A DNA stretch of 64,000 nucleotides from Bacillota bacterium (lineage in GTDB: Bacteria > Bacillota > Clostridia > Lachnospirales > Lachnospiraceae): the NCBI GenBank assembly GCA_023423335.1, contig JAFAFU010000014.1, forward strand, positions 62,001 through 126,000. The letters are read 5' to 3'. Below are positions 1 through 6,832 of the stretch, piece by piece. The translations under genes and the position numbers were made by a program. Below the pieces are notes generated by a model. The model had not been told where the DNA came from. It saw only the letters and a list, made by a program, of their open reading frames with translations, and searched no databases. Every line of letters begins with the position of its first letter. The stretch's first letter is position 1.

Positions 1-1
1 C

Positions 2-43
2 AGGGATGTTTTGCTGTTCCCCACGATGAAGACAAAAGAATAA
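2..43 (+). CDS. lysS: Lysyl-tRNA synthetase, C-terminal end (partial)
   Basis: The first 42 bases read as RDVLLFPTMKTKE followed by TAA. This matches the end of class II lysyl-tRNA synthetases, where an arginine in an I-R-D/E-V-L/I-L-F-P motif (motif 3 tail) lies close to the C-terminus. The rest of the gene is outside the window. A hairpin terminator follows at once, which fits a gene end. Only 13 residues are visible, so the call rests on that motif alone. Confidence 0.75.
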   Translation, partial: RDVLLFPTMKTKE

Positions 44-59
44 AATCTATAGCCATAGC

Positions 60-91
60 AGCCCGAATACCAATTCGGGCTGTTTCCTATT
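60..91 (+). terminator. Rho-independent terminator after lysS
   Basis: A perfect 9-bp stem (AGCCCGAAT / ATTCGGGCT, 60-68 and 73-81) with a 4-base loop is followed by a short T-rich stretch. It lies 16 bases after the lysS stop. Confidence 0.75.
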
Positions 92-312
92 CCCATTAAA
101 AGTTTCAATAGCCGGCACACTGATTCCTAACGAAAATACCCTAATTCGAAAAAATATCTCGAAAAACACTTCCAGGTATGGTATACTTATGACGGTAACG
201 GGAAAGTATGTCAATTCATAAAAAGGCAGTCGTGCTGTAGCCTGTATAAATATGGAAAATCCTGTGAAAGCTAGAATCAGAGACATTATATCCGGGATTT
301 TTGGAGGAGCTT
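92..312. other. Intergenic region ahead of the cda cluster
   Basis: No gene is supported here. A possible sigma-A promoter is TCGAAA (159-164), 17 bases, TATACT (182-187). It would drive the gene at 313, whose ribosome site GGAGG is at 303-307. The promoter call is weak because the -35 box matches poorly. Confidence 0.35.
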
Positions 313-714
313 ATGCTAAATAACAGAAAAATCAGATTAATGATGAAACTGGCAGTTTATGAAAATAAAGATGGTAAAGAAGACATCCATTTGAGTAAAT
401 ATTATAAAACCGATTATGTAAGATACCAGACATTGAAATCAATCATCAGCGCAACGGTAGGCTATCTTCTGATTCTGGCGCTTATTGGTCTTTATCAGAT
501 GGAATTCATTATCAAGAATGCAGTAAACCTGGATTACAAGTCAATCGGGACATACATCCTGGGCATTTATATTATGATTATTACAATCTACGGACTGGGT
601 TCGATAATGATTTTTTCGTTGAAATATGATGCTTCCAGAAAGAAGCTGGGCAAATTCTATAAACTGCTGAAGCGGTTGAACAAAATCTACAGGGATGAGA
701 CGCCTGAGTCTTAG
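313..714 (+). CDS. Small two-helix membrane protein, function unknown
   Basis: The 133-residue product is not recognised as a named family. The start is ATG 313, 5 bases after GGAGG; the upstream in-frame TTG at 301 lies before that site and is rejected. The first ~50 residues are polar and basic. Two clear membrane segments follow (roughly residues 46-65 and 79-103), and the C-terminal ~30 residues are strongly basic (KKLGKFYKLLKRLNK), so the tail is probably cytoplasmic. It ends 16 bases before the next membrane-protein gene and is probably co-transcribed with it and with cdaA-cdaR. Confidence 0.7.
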   Translation: MLNNRKIRLMMKLAVYENKDGKEDIHLSKYYKTDYVRYQTLKSIISATVGYLLILALIGLYQMEFIIKNAVNLDYKSIGTYILGIYIMIITIYGLGSIMIFSLKYDASRKKLGKFYKLLKRLNKIYRDETPES

Positions 715-730
715 TTTGGAGGATTATATT

Positions 731-1810
731 ATGATGCCATTACTTGTTTTCAGAGAACGTGTAAAGAATTTTTATCAAAGATATGATGCATATATAGCAC
801 CGGCGCTTAAATTTATATTTGCATTTATTACTTTCCGCATTATTAATAAGGAAATCGGATATGATGCCCGTTTTGAGACTCTGCCGGTTGTTCTTGCCCT
901 TTCCCTTGCCAGTGCATTTACGCCGTCAGCGGTTATGGTATTGCTGGCACTGTTGGTCAGCACCTTGCATATCTATGCCATATCACCGGTGCTGTCCATC
1001 ATTATTATTGCGATTATGCTGATATTGTACTTTTTATTTGCCCGTTACACACCCAAATACGGATACGTTCTGCTGGCCGTACCGATATTGTATGCTTTGA
1101 AGATACCTTACATCATACCGATTCTGCTGGGCCTGGTTTCGACACCGCTGGCGGTTATTCCGACAGCCTGCGGAGTGGTTGTATATTTCCTGTTCCAGAT
1201 TATAAAGTCAGCCGTCAATACCCAGGTAAATATGTCTGTGGAGGATATTCTCCAGCTGTATAAATTCGTAATAGACAGTCTGACCGGCAATAAACTGATG
1301 ATAATGACCATCGTAACCTTTGTATTGATTTTACTGGTAACCTATTTTGTAAGAAGAATGTCCTTTGATTATGCCTTTGAGATTGGAATAGTATCGGGAG
1401 CTTTAACCTGCGTCCTGGGTTTTTTGATAAGCGATATTTTCCTGGACAATACGAAGGAAATTCTGAGTATGATTTTAGGAACGATTGCTTCGGGAATTAT
1501 TGTCTACATTATTCATTTCTTTAAGCTGACCTTGGACTATTCGGGAGTTGAACGGGCGCAGTTTGAGGATGATGTATATTATTATTATGTGAAGGCAGTG
1601 CCGAAAGTCACCGTAACGACACCTCAAGTCAATGTTAAGCATATTAATGTTAAGACAGCGGATATGGGTGCGACAGGAAATATCCATCGGCGGGATACGG
1701 ATGACGGGGATGATTTTGAAGAGGATGACGATACTTATATCGATAACCAGGAAGCATATCCCTATCATAACAATAGCAAAACGGAGAAAAACGATAAATA
1801 TGAAGAGTAA
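731..1810 (+). CDS. Polytopic membrane protein with acidic C-terminal tail
   Basis: The 359-residue product is unassigned. ATG 731 follows GGAGG (718-722) and is preferred to the upstream in-frame codon at 695, which overlaps the preceding gene. Residues ~25-290 are a run of hydrophobic segments, about eight helices. The last ~80 residues are soluble and rich in Asp/Glu (a DDGDDFEEDDDTY stretch), which suggests a cytoplasmic tail that could bind a partner or cation. It lies 35 bases upstream of cdaA in the same direction, so it may be co-expressed with c-di-AMP synthesis. That link is positional inference only. Confidence 0.65.
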   Translation: MMPLLVFRERVKNFYQRYDAYIAPALKFIFAFITFRIINKEIGYDARFETLPVVLALSLASAFTPSAVMVLLALLVSTLHIYAISPVLSIIIIAIMLILYFLFARYTPKYGYVLLAVPILYALKIPYIIPILLGLVSTPLAVIPTACGVVVYFLFQIIKSAVNTQVNMSVEDILQLYKFVIDSLTGNKLMIMTIVTFVLILLVTYFVRRMSFDYAFEIGIVSGALTCVLGFLISDIFLDNTKEILSMILGTIASGIIVYIIHFFKLTLDYSGVERAQFEDDVYYYYVKAVPKVTVTTPQVNVKHINVKTADMGATGNIHRRDTDDGDDFEEDDDTYIDNQEAYPYHNNSKTEKNDKYEE

Positions 1811-1845
1811 ATAGGCAGGAATTTTACGGCAGGGGAGTAGAGCTT

Positions 1846-2724
1846 ATGGAGACAATCAGAAACTTCATCAGGGATTATTCGGTATGGTTGTCATTTCCGA
1901 AGATCAACACCACGGATATTATTGAGATCATTATTTTGTCATTTATTATCTACCATGTGGTGAAATGGGTCAAGAATACGAGAGCTTGGGCATTGGTCAA
2001 AGGTCTTTCTGTTGTCATAGCCTTCTGGCTCATCGCCGTAGTTTTTGAGTTAAATGTTCTTACCTGGATTATATCCAATACGATTAATGTCGGTATTATT
2101 GCGGTTATCATCGTATTCCAGCCGGAATTTCGAAAAGCCCTGGAACAGCTGGGACAGAAGAATATTGTCAGATCCATCATTACCTTCGATGATTCAAAGG
2201 ATAGAAATGAGAGGTTTTCCGACCATTCCCTGAATGAAATTTTAAGAGCCACCTTTGAACTGGCAAGAAATAAAACGGGAGCCTTGATTGTCCTGGAGGA
2301 GGAGACCACTCTGAAGGATTATGAGAGCACCGGTATCTATCTTGACAGCATCGTAAGCAGTGAATTACTGATTAATATATTTGAACATAACACACCTCTC
2401 CATGATGGGGCAGTGATCCTCAGAGGCAATAGAGTTATTGCTGCCACCTGCTATCTGCCATTGTCAGATAACATGCAATTAAGCAAGGATCTGGGAACGA
2501 GGCACCGTGCCGGAATCGGGATCAGTGAGGTATCCGACAGCTTAACCATCATAGTATCCGAAGAGACCGGTAAGGTATCCATAGCCAAGGAAGGCAAATT
2601 AATCCGTAACGTGGATGGGGATTATCTCAGGGCAAAGCTTATCGATGCCCAGAATAAAACCGCTGAGGCCAAGAAGATTAAACTATGGAAGGGAAGACTG
2701 AAGAATGAAAAAGAAGTTGACTAG
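1846..2724 (+). CDS. cdaA: Membrane diadenylate cyclase CdaA
   Basis: This enzyme makes cyclic di-AMP from two ATP at the membrane. The 292-residue length and layout are typical. Three N-terminal transmembrane helices (about 24-40, 50-68, 75-92) are followed by a DAC (DisA_N) domain. The two catalytic signatures are visible: DGA at 187-189 and GTRHR at 217-221. ATG 1846 follows a GGGGAG ribosome site. The downstream cdaR overlaps its end by 20 bases, so the two are translationally coupled, as is usual for this regulator pair. glmM, often the third member, is absent here and an HPr gene takes that position. Confidence 0.95.
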   Translation: METIRNFIRDYSVWLSFPKINTTDIIEIIILSFIIYHVVKWVKNTRAWALVKGLSVVIAFWLIAVVFELNVLTWIISNTINVGIIAVIIVFQPEFRKALEQLGQKNIVRSIITFDDSKDRNERFSDHSLNEILRATFELARNKTGALIVLEEETTLKDYESTGIYLDSIVSSELLINIFEHNTPLHDGAVILRGNRVIAATCYLPLSDNMQLSKDLGTRHRAGIGISEVSDSLTIIVSEETGKVSIAKEGKLIRNVDGDYLRAKLIDAQNKTAEAKKIKLWKGRLKNEKEVD

Positions 2725-3925
2725 GAATATCGGTATGAAAATTCTATCCGTTCTTCTTGCGGCCCTTCTCTGGCTGGTCATCACGAATGTGGATGATCCT
2801 GTGATTCCGAAGCCCTTTAATAATGTTTTGGTCACGATACTGAATGAGGATGTAATCAATACATCGGATCAGATTTATGAGATTTTGGAAGGAGAAACAG
2901 TAAGCTTCCGAGTGGCAGCCAGACGTTCCATAGCAGATAATCTGACTTCTTCGGATTTTAATGTAACGGCTGATTTTGCCAAGATGCTGGAGGGGAATAC
3001 TGTTTTAATCGATATTACCTGTAAAAAAAGTGATGTAACCATCACAGAAGGTAATCGCCAGACCCTTACCATAAAGCGGGAGAAACTTTTATCCGAAGAC
3101 TTTAAGGTCAATGTAATGCCAAAAGGCAAGGTGACGGAAGGCTATTATGTGGGTGAGAAATCAGCCAGCCCCAATATCGTCCGTGTAACCGGGCCGATGG
3201 GCAGAATAGAGAAGATTAAGGAGGTCGTGGCGGAGGTTAATGTGACCGGGGTTTCCCGTTCTCTGAATAAGACCGCTGAGCTGAAGGCTCTGGATGAGGA
3301 AGGGAATGTGATCGATGACTCGAAATTAACCTTCAGCGAGAAATATCCGGAAATAAGCCTGAAGCTTTATAAAACCAAGACCGTAGATCTGATTGCCAGA
3401 ACCGAAGGTGAGCCTGCCATCGGTTATGTTATGACCGGTATTGAATATGAACCGAAGACGGTTGTGATAGCCAGTGAGGACAATTCCATCCTGGAAAATA
3501 CGAATGCGCTGTATATTACAGAGAATATTGAGGGTGAGTCCGGTGATATCGAGAGGGATGTTGACCTTCAGGAAGCTCTGGAGCTGCCCAAGGGAGTAAT
3601 TCTGGTAGGAGATAATCTGACCGTCGGTATAAACATTAAAATTGAAAAACTGGAAACTAAGGAATTTAACATATGGCCGAATGACATCAAGTTCAGGAAC
3701 AAAAAAGACTTCCAGGATGTGGCGTTCAATACCACAGGACCCATCCGGGTCAAGGTCAGGGGTCCGAAGAATGAGATAGAAGCTTTGGAGAGAAACACCT
3801 TAAAACCGTATTTGGATTTAGCCGATTGTAATATCGGTACATATGCATTGAATATTCAGGCGGAACTCCCCAAACATACAACAATATATGATACACCCAT
3901 GGTCAGTATCTGGATCGCTTCATAA
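2705..3925 (+). CDS. cdaR: CdaR/YbbR-domain regulator of CdaA
   Basis: The 406-residue protein has one N-terminal membrane anchor (about residues 8-26) and then an extracytoplasmic portion of repeated YbbR domains, visible as recurring blocks with 'V.V.GP...I..I' patterns (for example VRVTGPMGRIEKI and VKVRGPKNEIEAL). CdaR binds CdaA and modulates cyclase activity. ATG 2705 lies inside the cdaA end, giving a 20-base overlap. The order cdaA-cdaR is the standard one. No terminator separates it from the following HPr gene. Confidence 0.93.
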   Translation: MKKKLTRNIGMKILSVLLAALLWLVITNVDDPVIPKPFNNVLVTILNEDVINTSDQIYEILEGETVSFRVAARRSIADNLTSSDFNVTADFAKMLEGNTVLIDITCKKSDVTITEGNRQTLTIKREKLLSEDFKVNVMPKGKVTEGYYVGEKSASPNIVRVTGPMGRIEKIKEVVAEVNVTGVSRSLNKTAELKALDEEGNVIDDSKLTFSEKYPEISLKLYKTKTVDLIARTEGEPAIGYVMTGIEYEPKTVVIASEDNSILENTNALYITENIEGESGDIERDVDLQEALELPKGVILVGDNLTVGINIKIEKLETKEFNIWPNDIKFRNKKDFQDVAFNTTGPIRVKVRGPKNEIEALERNTLKPYLDLADCNIGTYALNIQAELPKHTTIYDTPMVSIWIAS

Positions 3926-3954
3926 CCCTTATACCGTGGATAGGAGGTACCATA

Positions 3955-4233
3955 TTGGTAAGCACAAGAATAAGGATTGACATACCGGCGGGACTTCATC
4001 TGAGACCGATCAGTATCCTTTGTAACCGGGCCATTGATTACAGCTCCAGGATAACAATTAATACAGGCAATAAATCGGTGAATGCAAAAAGTGTATTGGG
4101 TGTTTTATCCGCCTGTGTGAAGTTCGGAGATGAAATCGAGCTGGTATGCGAGGGACCGGATGAGAAGGATGCTTTAAAAATGATAAGCCATATGATCACG
4201 AGCGGGCTCGGAGATGAATTTATAAAAAAGTAG
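3955..4233 (+). CDS. HPr-family phosphocarrier protein
   Basis: The 92-residue protein aligns along its length with HPr. The phosphorylated histidine is at position 15 in AGLHLRP, and the regulatory serine is at position 46 in NAKSVLGVLS, so both PTS phosphotransfer and HPr-kinase control are possible. The usual GLHARPA motif is GLHLRPI here, which suggests a paralogue rather than the main HPr. The start is TTG 3955, 6 bases after AGGAGGT; no ATG is suitable. It lies 29 bases after cdaR and ends at a terminator, so it is probably the last gene of the c-di-AMP operon. Confidence 0.88.
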   Translation: MVSTRIRIDIPAGLHLRPISILCNRAIDYSSRITINTGNKSVNAKSVLGVLSACVKFGDEIELVCEGPDEKDALKMISHMITSGLGDEFIKK

Positions 4234-4264
4234 TTGCTATAATAAAATCATAATGCTATAATTT

Positions 4265-4292
4265 AGGTCACATAATTTTATGTGACCTTTTA
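4265..4292 (+). terminator. Terminator after the cda operon
   Basis: A perfect 10-bp stem (AGGTCACATA / TATGTGACCT) with a 4-base loop is followed by TTTA. It ends transcription 31 bases after the HPr stop. Confidence 0.85.
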
Positions 4293-4338
4293 TATCGAAA
4301 AATAAGGTGAATAATCATCGAACCACTTGAATGATTAT

Positions 4339-4381
4339 AAACAAATCTGTGATTCGGGGGAACCTGTCAGATTTGTTTTTC
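4339..4381 (+). terminator. Second hairpin terminator ahead of leuA
   Basis: ACAAATCTG (4341-4349) pairs with CAGATTTGT (4368-4376) and is followed by TTTTT. It either backs up the preceding terminator or ends a short untranslated transcript. Confidence 0.75.
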
Positions 4382-4421
4382 TGGATATTTATACACGACT
4401 TACGGCCGGACATAAATTTTG

Positions 4422-4449
4422 TTGCACATAAATAACGGGTACATATAAT
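4422..4449 (+). promoter_or_regulatory. Predicted sigma-A promoter for leuA
   Basis: TTGCAC (4422-4427), a 16-base spacer, then a perfect TATAAT (4444-4449). This gives a leader of about 210 bases before the leuA start. Confidence 0.65.
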
Positions 4450-4455
4450 ATTTAT

Positions 4456-4665
4456 ATACGAGATCAGCAGTTAATAAGACAGATGAACAAAATTAGGACA
4501 ATGTCGTAATTTTGTTTAAATATAAAATGGAAGGGAATGATGTCATTGGGACTCGCGTAGACAACACAATTTTATTCCGAGTAAAATTGTACAGTGTGAT
4601 TTACCGACTCTGTGGTTAGTTGGAAGCCTTTGACCAATTGAAAACTAATTATGGAGGAAAATAAG
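4456..4665 (+). promoter_or_regulatory. Structured leader of leuA, class unknown
   Basis: The leader contains two AT-rich hairpins: 4487-4515 (ACAAAATTA / TAATTTTGT with an inner GAC/GTC stem) and 4566-4590 (ACAATTTTA / TAAAATTGT). Between them a tiny frame at 4537-4560 would read MMSLGLA, with two leucine codons in seven, but it has no well-spaced ribosome site. T-box hallmarks are absent. Leader control by leucine is inference. Confidence 0.45.
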
Positions 4666-6336
4666 ATGTTAAATTATAAGAGATATCAGAGAAATCCGGT
4701 AATCAGCCTTCCGGATCGGCAATGGCCGAACAGGGAGATTAAAGAAGCACCCATTTGGTGCAGTGTGGACTTACGGGACGGTAACCAGGCTTTGATTGAG
4801 CCAATGATCGTGGAAGAGAAGGTGGAATTTTTCCAGCTTTTAGTAGCGCTGGGCTTTAAGGAGATTGAGGTTGGTTTTCCCTCCGCCTCTCAAATTGAAT
4901 TTGATTTTTTAAGGCAGCTGGTAGACCGCAGATTAATCCCGGAGGATGTAACCATTCAGGTACTGGTACAGTGCAGGGAACATCTTTTAAAACGTACCTT
5001 TGAAGCATTGGAGGGCGTGAAGAGGGCGGTTGTTCACATCTATAATTCTACTTCTACGCTGCAGCGGGATGTGGTCTTTCATATGGGTAAAGAGGAAATT
5101 AAGCAGATTGCTGTGGAGGGCACCAGGCTCGTTAAGGAATATGCAAGGAATTTTCCGGGTAAAATTATCCTTGAATATTCACCGGAAAGCTTCACCGGAA
5201 CGGAGGTTGAGTATGCCCTGGAGGTCTGTACCGCTGTTCAGGAGGTGTGGGGGCCCACACCGGACAACAAAATTATTTTTAACCTGCCTGCTACAGTTGA
5301 GATGAATACTCCGAATGTTTATGCGGACCAGATTGAATGGATGAACCGCAATTTTAAGAATAGGAATAGCATTATCCTAAGCGTACACCCCCATAATGAC
5401 CGCGGTACAGGAGTTGCGATCACTGAGCTTGCACTGCTGGCAGGTGCGGACAGGGTGGAAGGAACTCTTTTCGGTAATGGTGAGCGGACAGGTAATGTTG
5501 ATATTCTTACTCTGGCCTATAATATGTTTTCCCAGGGTATCAATCCGGAACTGAATATTGATAATATAAATGAGATCATAGAGGCATACGAAAGACTCTG
5601 TAAGATGAAGGTCCATGAAAGACATCCTTATGCAGGTAAGCTGGTATTTACTGCATTTTCGGGTTCCCATCAGGATGCAATTAATAAGGGAGTCAAGGCG
5701 ATGAAGGAACGTAACAGTACCATCTGGGCGGTCCCTTATCTGCCGATTGATCCGTCCGATATTGGAAGGCAGTATGAACCGATTGTCAGAATTAATAGCC
5801 AGTCCGGTAAGGGCGGCGTTGCCTTCATTATGGAGAACAATTACGGCTTTAAGCTGCCGAAAAGTATGCATAAGGAATTTGCAGATGTTATTCAAGCGCT
5901 TTCCGAGAGGCAGGGTGAGGTTGCTCCTGATCAGATCATGAACGAGTTCAAACTTTGTTATCTGGATCAAAAAGAACCGCTGCATTTCAGAAGGTGCAGG
6001 TTTGAGGACTTGACGGAGCAGGATGATTCCTGCAATACAAGAGCTACAGTTGTCTATACAAATCAAGAGATTGAGAAGACCTTCGAAGCAATCGGTAACG
6101 GTCCCATCGATGCAGTACAGAGAGGCTTGCAGAAAGAGCTTAACATTGATGTGAAGATCCTTGACTACTCCGAGCATGCGCTCGGCGGCGGTGCCAATGC
6201 GCAGGCAGCTGCTTATATTCAGATGCTGGATATGAAATCCGGTAAGACTACCTTTGGAGTAGGGATCAGCTCCAATATCACCAGAGCATCCATTCGGGCA
6301 ATCTTCAGTGCGCTGAATCGATTGAACCTTGGGTAA
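4666..6336 (+). CDS. leuA: 2-isopropylmalate synthase
   Basis: This enzyme condenses acetyl-CoA with 2-oxoisovalerate, the first committed step of leucine synthesis. At 556 residues it belongs to the longer (type 2) LeuA group. The catalytic barrel motifs are visible: DLRDGNQA at 35-42, the metal-binding HPHND near 241-245, and GNGERTGN near 271. The C-terminal ~130 residues form the regulatory LeuA dimer domain, with the glycine/alanine-rich HALGGGANAQAAA segment. The ATG at 4651 is rejected because it overlaps the GGAGG site itself; ATG 4666 is correctly spaced. It stands alone between its own promoter/leader and a terminator, without leuCDB. Confidence 0.96.
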   Translation: MLNYKRYQRNPVISLPDRQWPNREIKEAPIWCSVDLRDGNQALIEPMIVEEKVEFFQLLVALGFKEIEVGFPSASQIEFDFLRQLVDRRLIPEDVTIQVLVQCREHLLKRTFEALEGVKRAVVHIYNSTSTLQRDVVFHMGKEEIKQIAVEGTRLVKEYARNFPGKIILEYSPESFTGTEVEYALEVCTAVQEVWGPTPDNKIIFNLPATVEMNTPNVYADQIEWMNRNFKNRNSIILSVHPHNDRGTGVAITELALLAGADRVEGTLFGNGERTGNVDILTLAYNMFSQGINPELNIDNINEIIEAYERLCKMKVHERHPYAGKLVFTAFSGSHQDAINKGVKAMKERNSTIWAVPYLPIDPSDIGRQYEPIVRINSQSGKGGVAFIMENNYGFKLPKSMHKEFADVIQALSERQGEVAPDQIMNEFKLCYLDQKEPLHFRRCRFEDLTEQDDSCNTRATVVYTNQEIEKTFEAIGNGPIDAVQRGLQKELNIDVKILDYSEHALGGGANAQAAAYIQMLDMKSGKTTFGVGISSNITRASIRAIFSALNRLNLG

Positions 6337-6383
6337 TTCATAGCTTGCAGTTTACCAGTCAAAACTATAAAATTTATATGAAT

Positions 6384-6420
6384 GACGGCGGGGAGGTTTT
6401 AGGTTCCCCGCCGTTATGAT
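6384..6420 (+). terminator. Terminator after leuA
   Basis: A strong GC stem, ACGGCGGGGA (6385-6394) with TCCCCGCCGT (6405-6414), lies 48 bases after the leuA stop. The following T-tract is weak. Confidence 0.75.
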
Positions 6421-6499
6421 TGTCTGTATCGTTATCAATACCATAGGCGCTTGCGCAGATGGTATAATCTGATTTTTCATGGAGATGATAAAGAAAAAA

Positions 6500-6709
6500 C
6501 GTTACTGTTCACACCCCAGCCAGTAATGCAACATTATGATTTCGGCAAATGATTTTCGAAAAGGAGTATTTGCATTCGTCGGTATTTAGGCTCTGTCTTT
6601 TAGAGCCTTATGTACCGCTACGTAATGCAACTAAGCGAAAGCGGCTCCAACTTCGGAAACATTTGTCGAAATCATATCATCATCTTTGACTGGGGGCTGA
6701 ACAGTAACG
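6500..6709. repeat. 210-bp fold-back (MITE-like) element
   Basis: The ends are a perfect 12-bp inverted repeat (CGTTACTGTTCA at 6500-6511, TGAACAGTAACG at 6698-6709). Inside these the arms stay homologous, ending in a second inverted pair of 16 bases with one mismatch (ATGATTTCGGCAAATG at 6536-6551, its complement at 6660-6675). Each arm is about 50 bases. Both outer ends abut AAAAAA, a possible target duplication. The centre holds a small GGCTCT/AGAGCC hairpin (6589-6606). No transposase is present. The frame at 6610-6801 has no ribosome site and is not called as a gene. Confidence 0.65.
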
Positions 6710-6747
6710 AAAAAACTACTGTTTCGGAAGCTTTAGGGGCGGGGTTC

Positions 6748-6777
6748 TTGACTAGTACGTCCTTAAAGTGCTATAAT
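6748..6777 (+). promoter_or_regulatory. Predicted sigma-A promoter of the polymer operon
   Basis: TTGACT (6748-6753), an 18-base spacer, then a perfect TATAAT (6772-6777), 55 bases upstream of the first gene of the polymer locus. Confidence 0.8.
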
Positions 6778-6832
6778 GCCTATGCTGCAAACTTCGGGTA
6801 GCAAATAGTTCCAGATAAATGGAGGAAACTAT

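Noticed and set aside
47..286. Minus-strand 79-codon frame in the first intergenic region
   Set aside because: No ribosome site, it includes the lysS terminator, and the residue pattern is not protein-like.
4456..4665. T-box riboswitch ahead of leuA
   Set aside because: No specifier-loop architecture and no conserved T-box antiterminator sequence could be found.
5377..6177. 266-codon antisense frame inside leuA
   Set aside because: Lies wholly opposite a clear leuA coding region and has no ribosome site or family motif.
6610..6801. 63-codon frame partly inside the fold-back element
   Set aside because: No ribosome site; it crosses the inverted-repeat arm and overlaps the promoter at 6748-6777.
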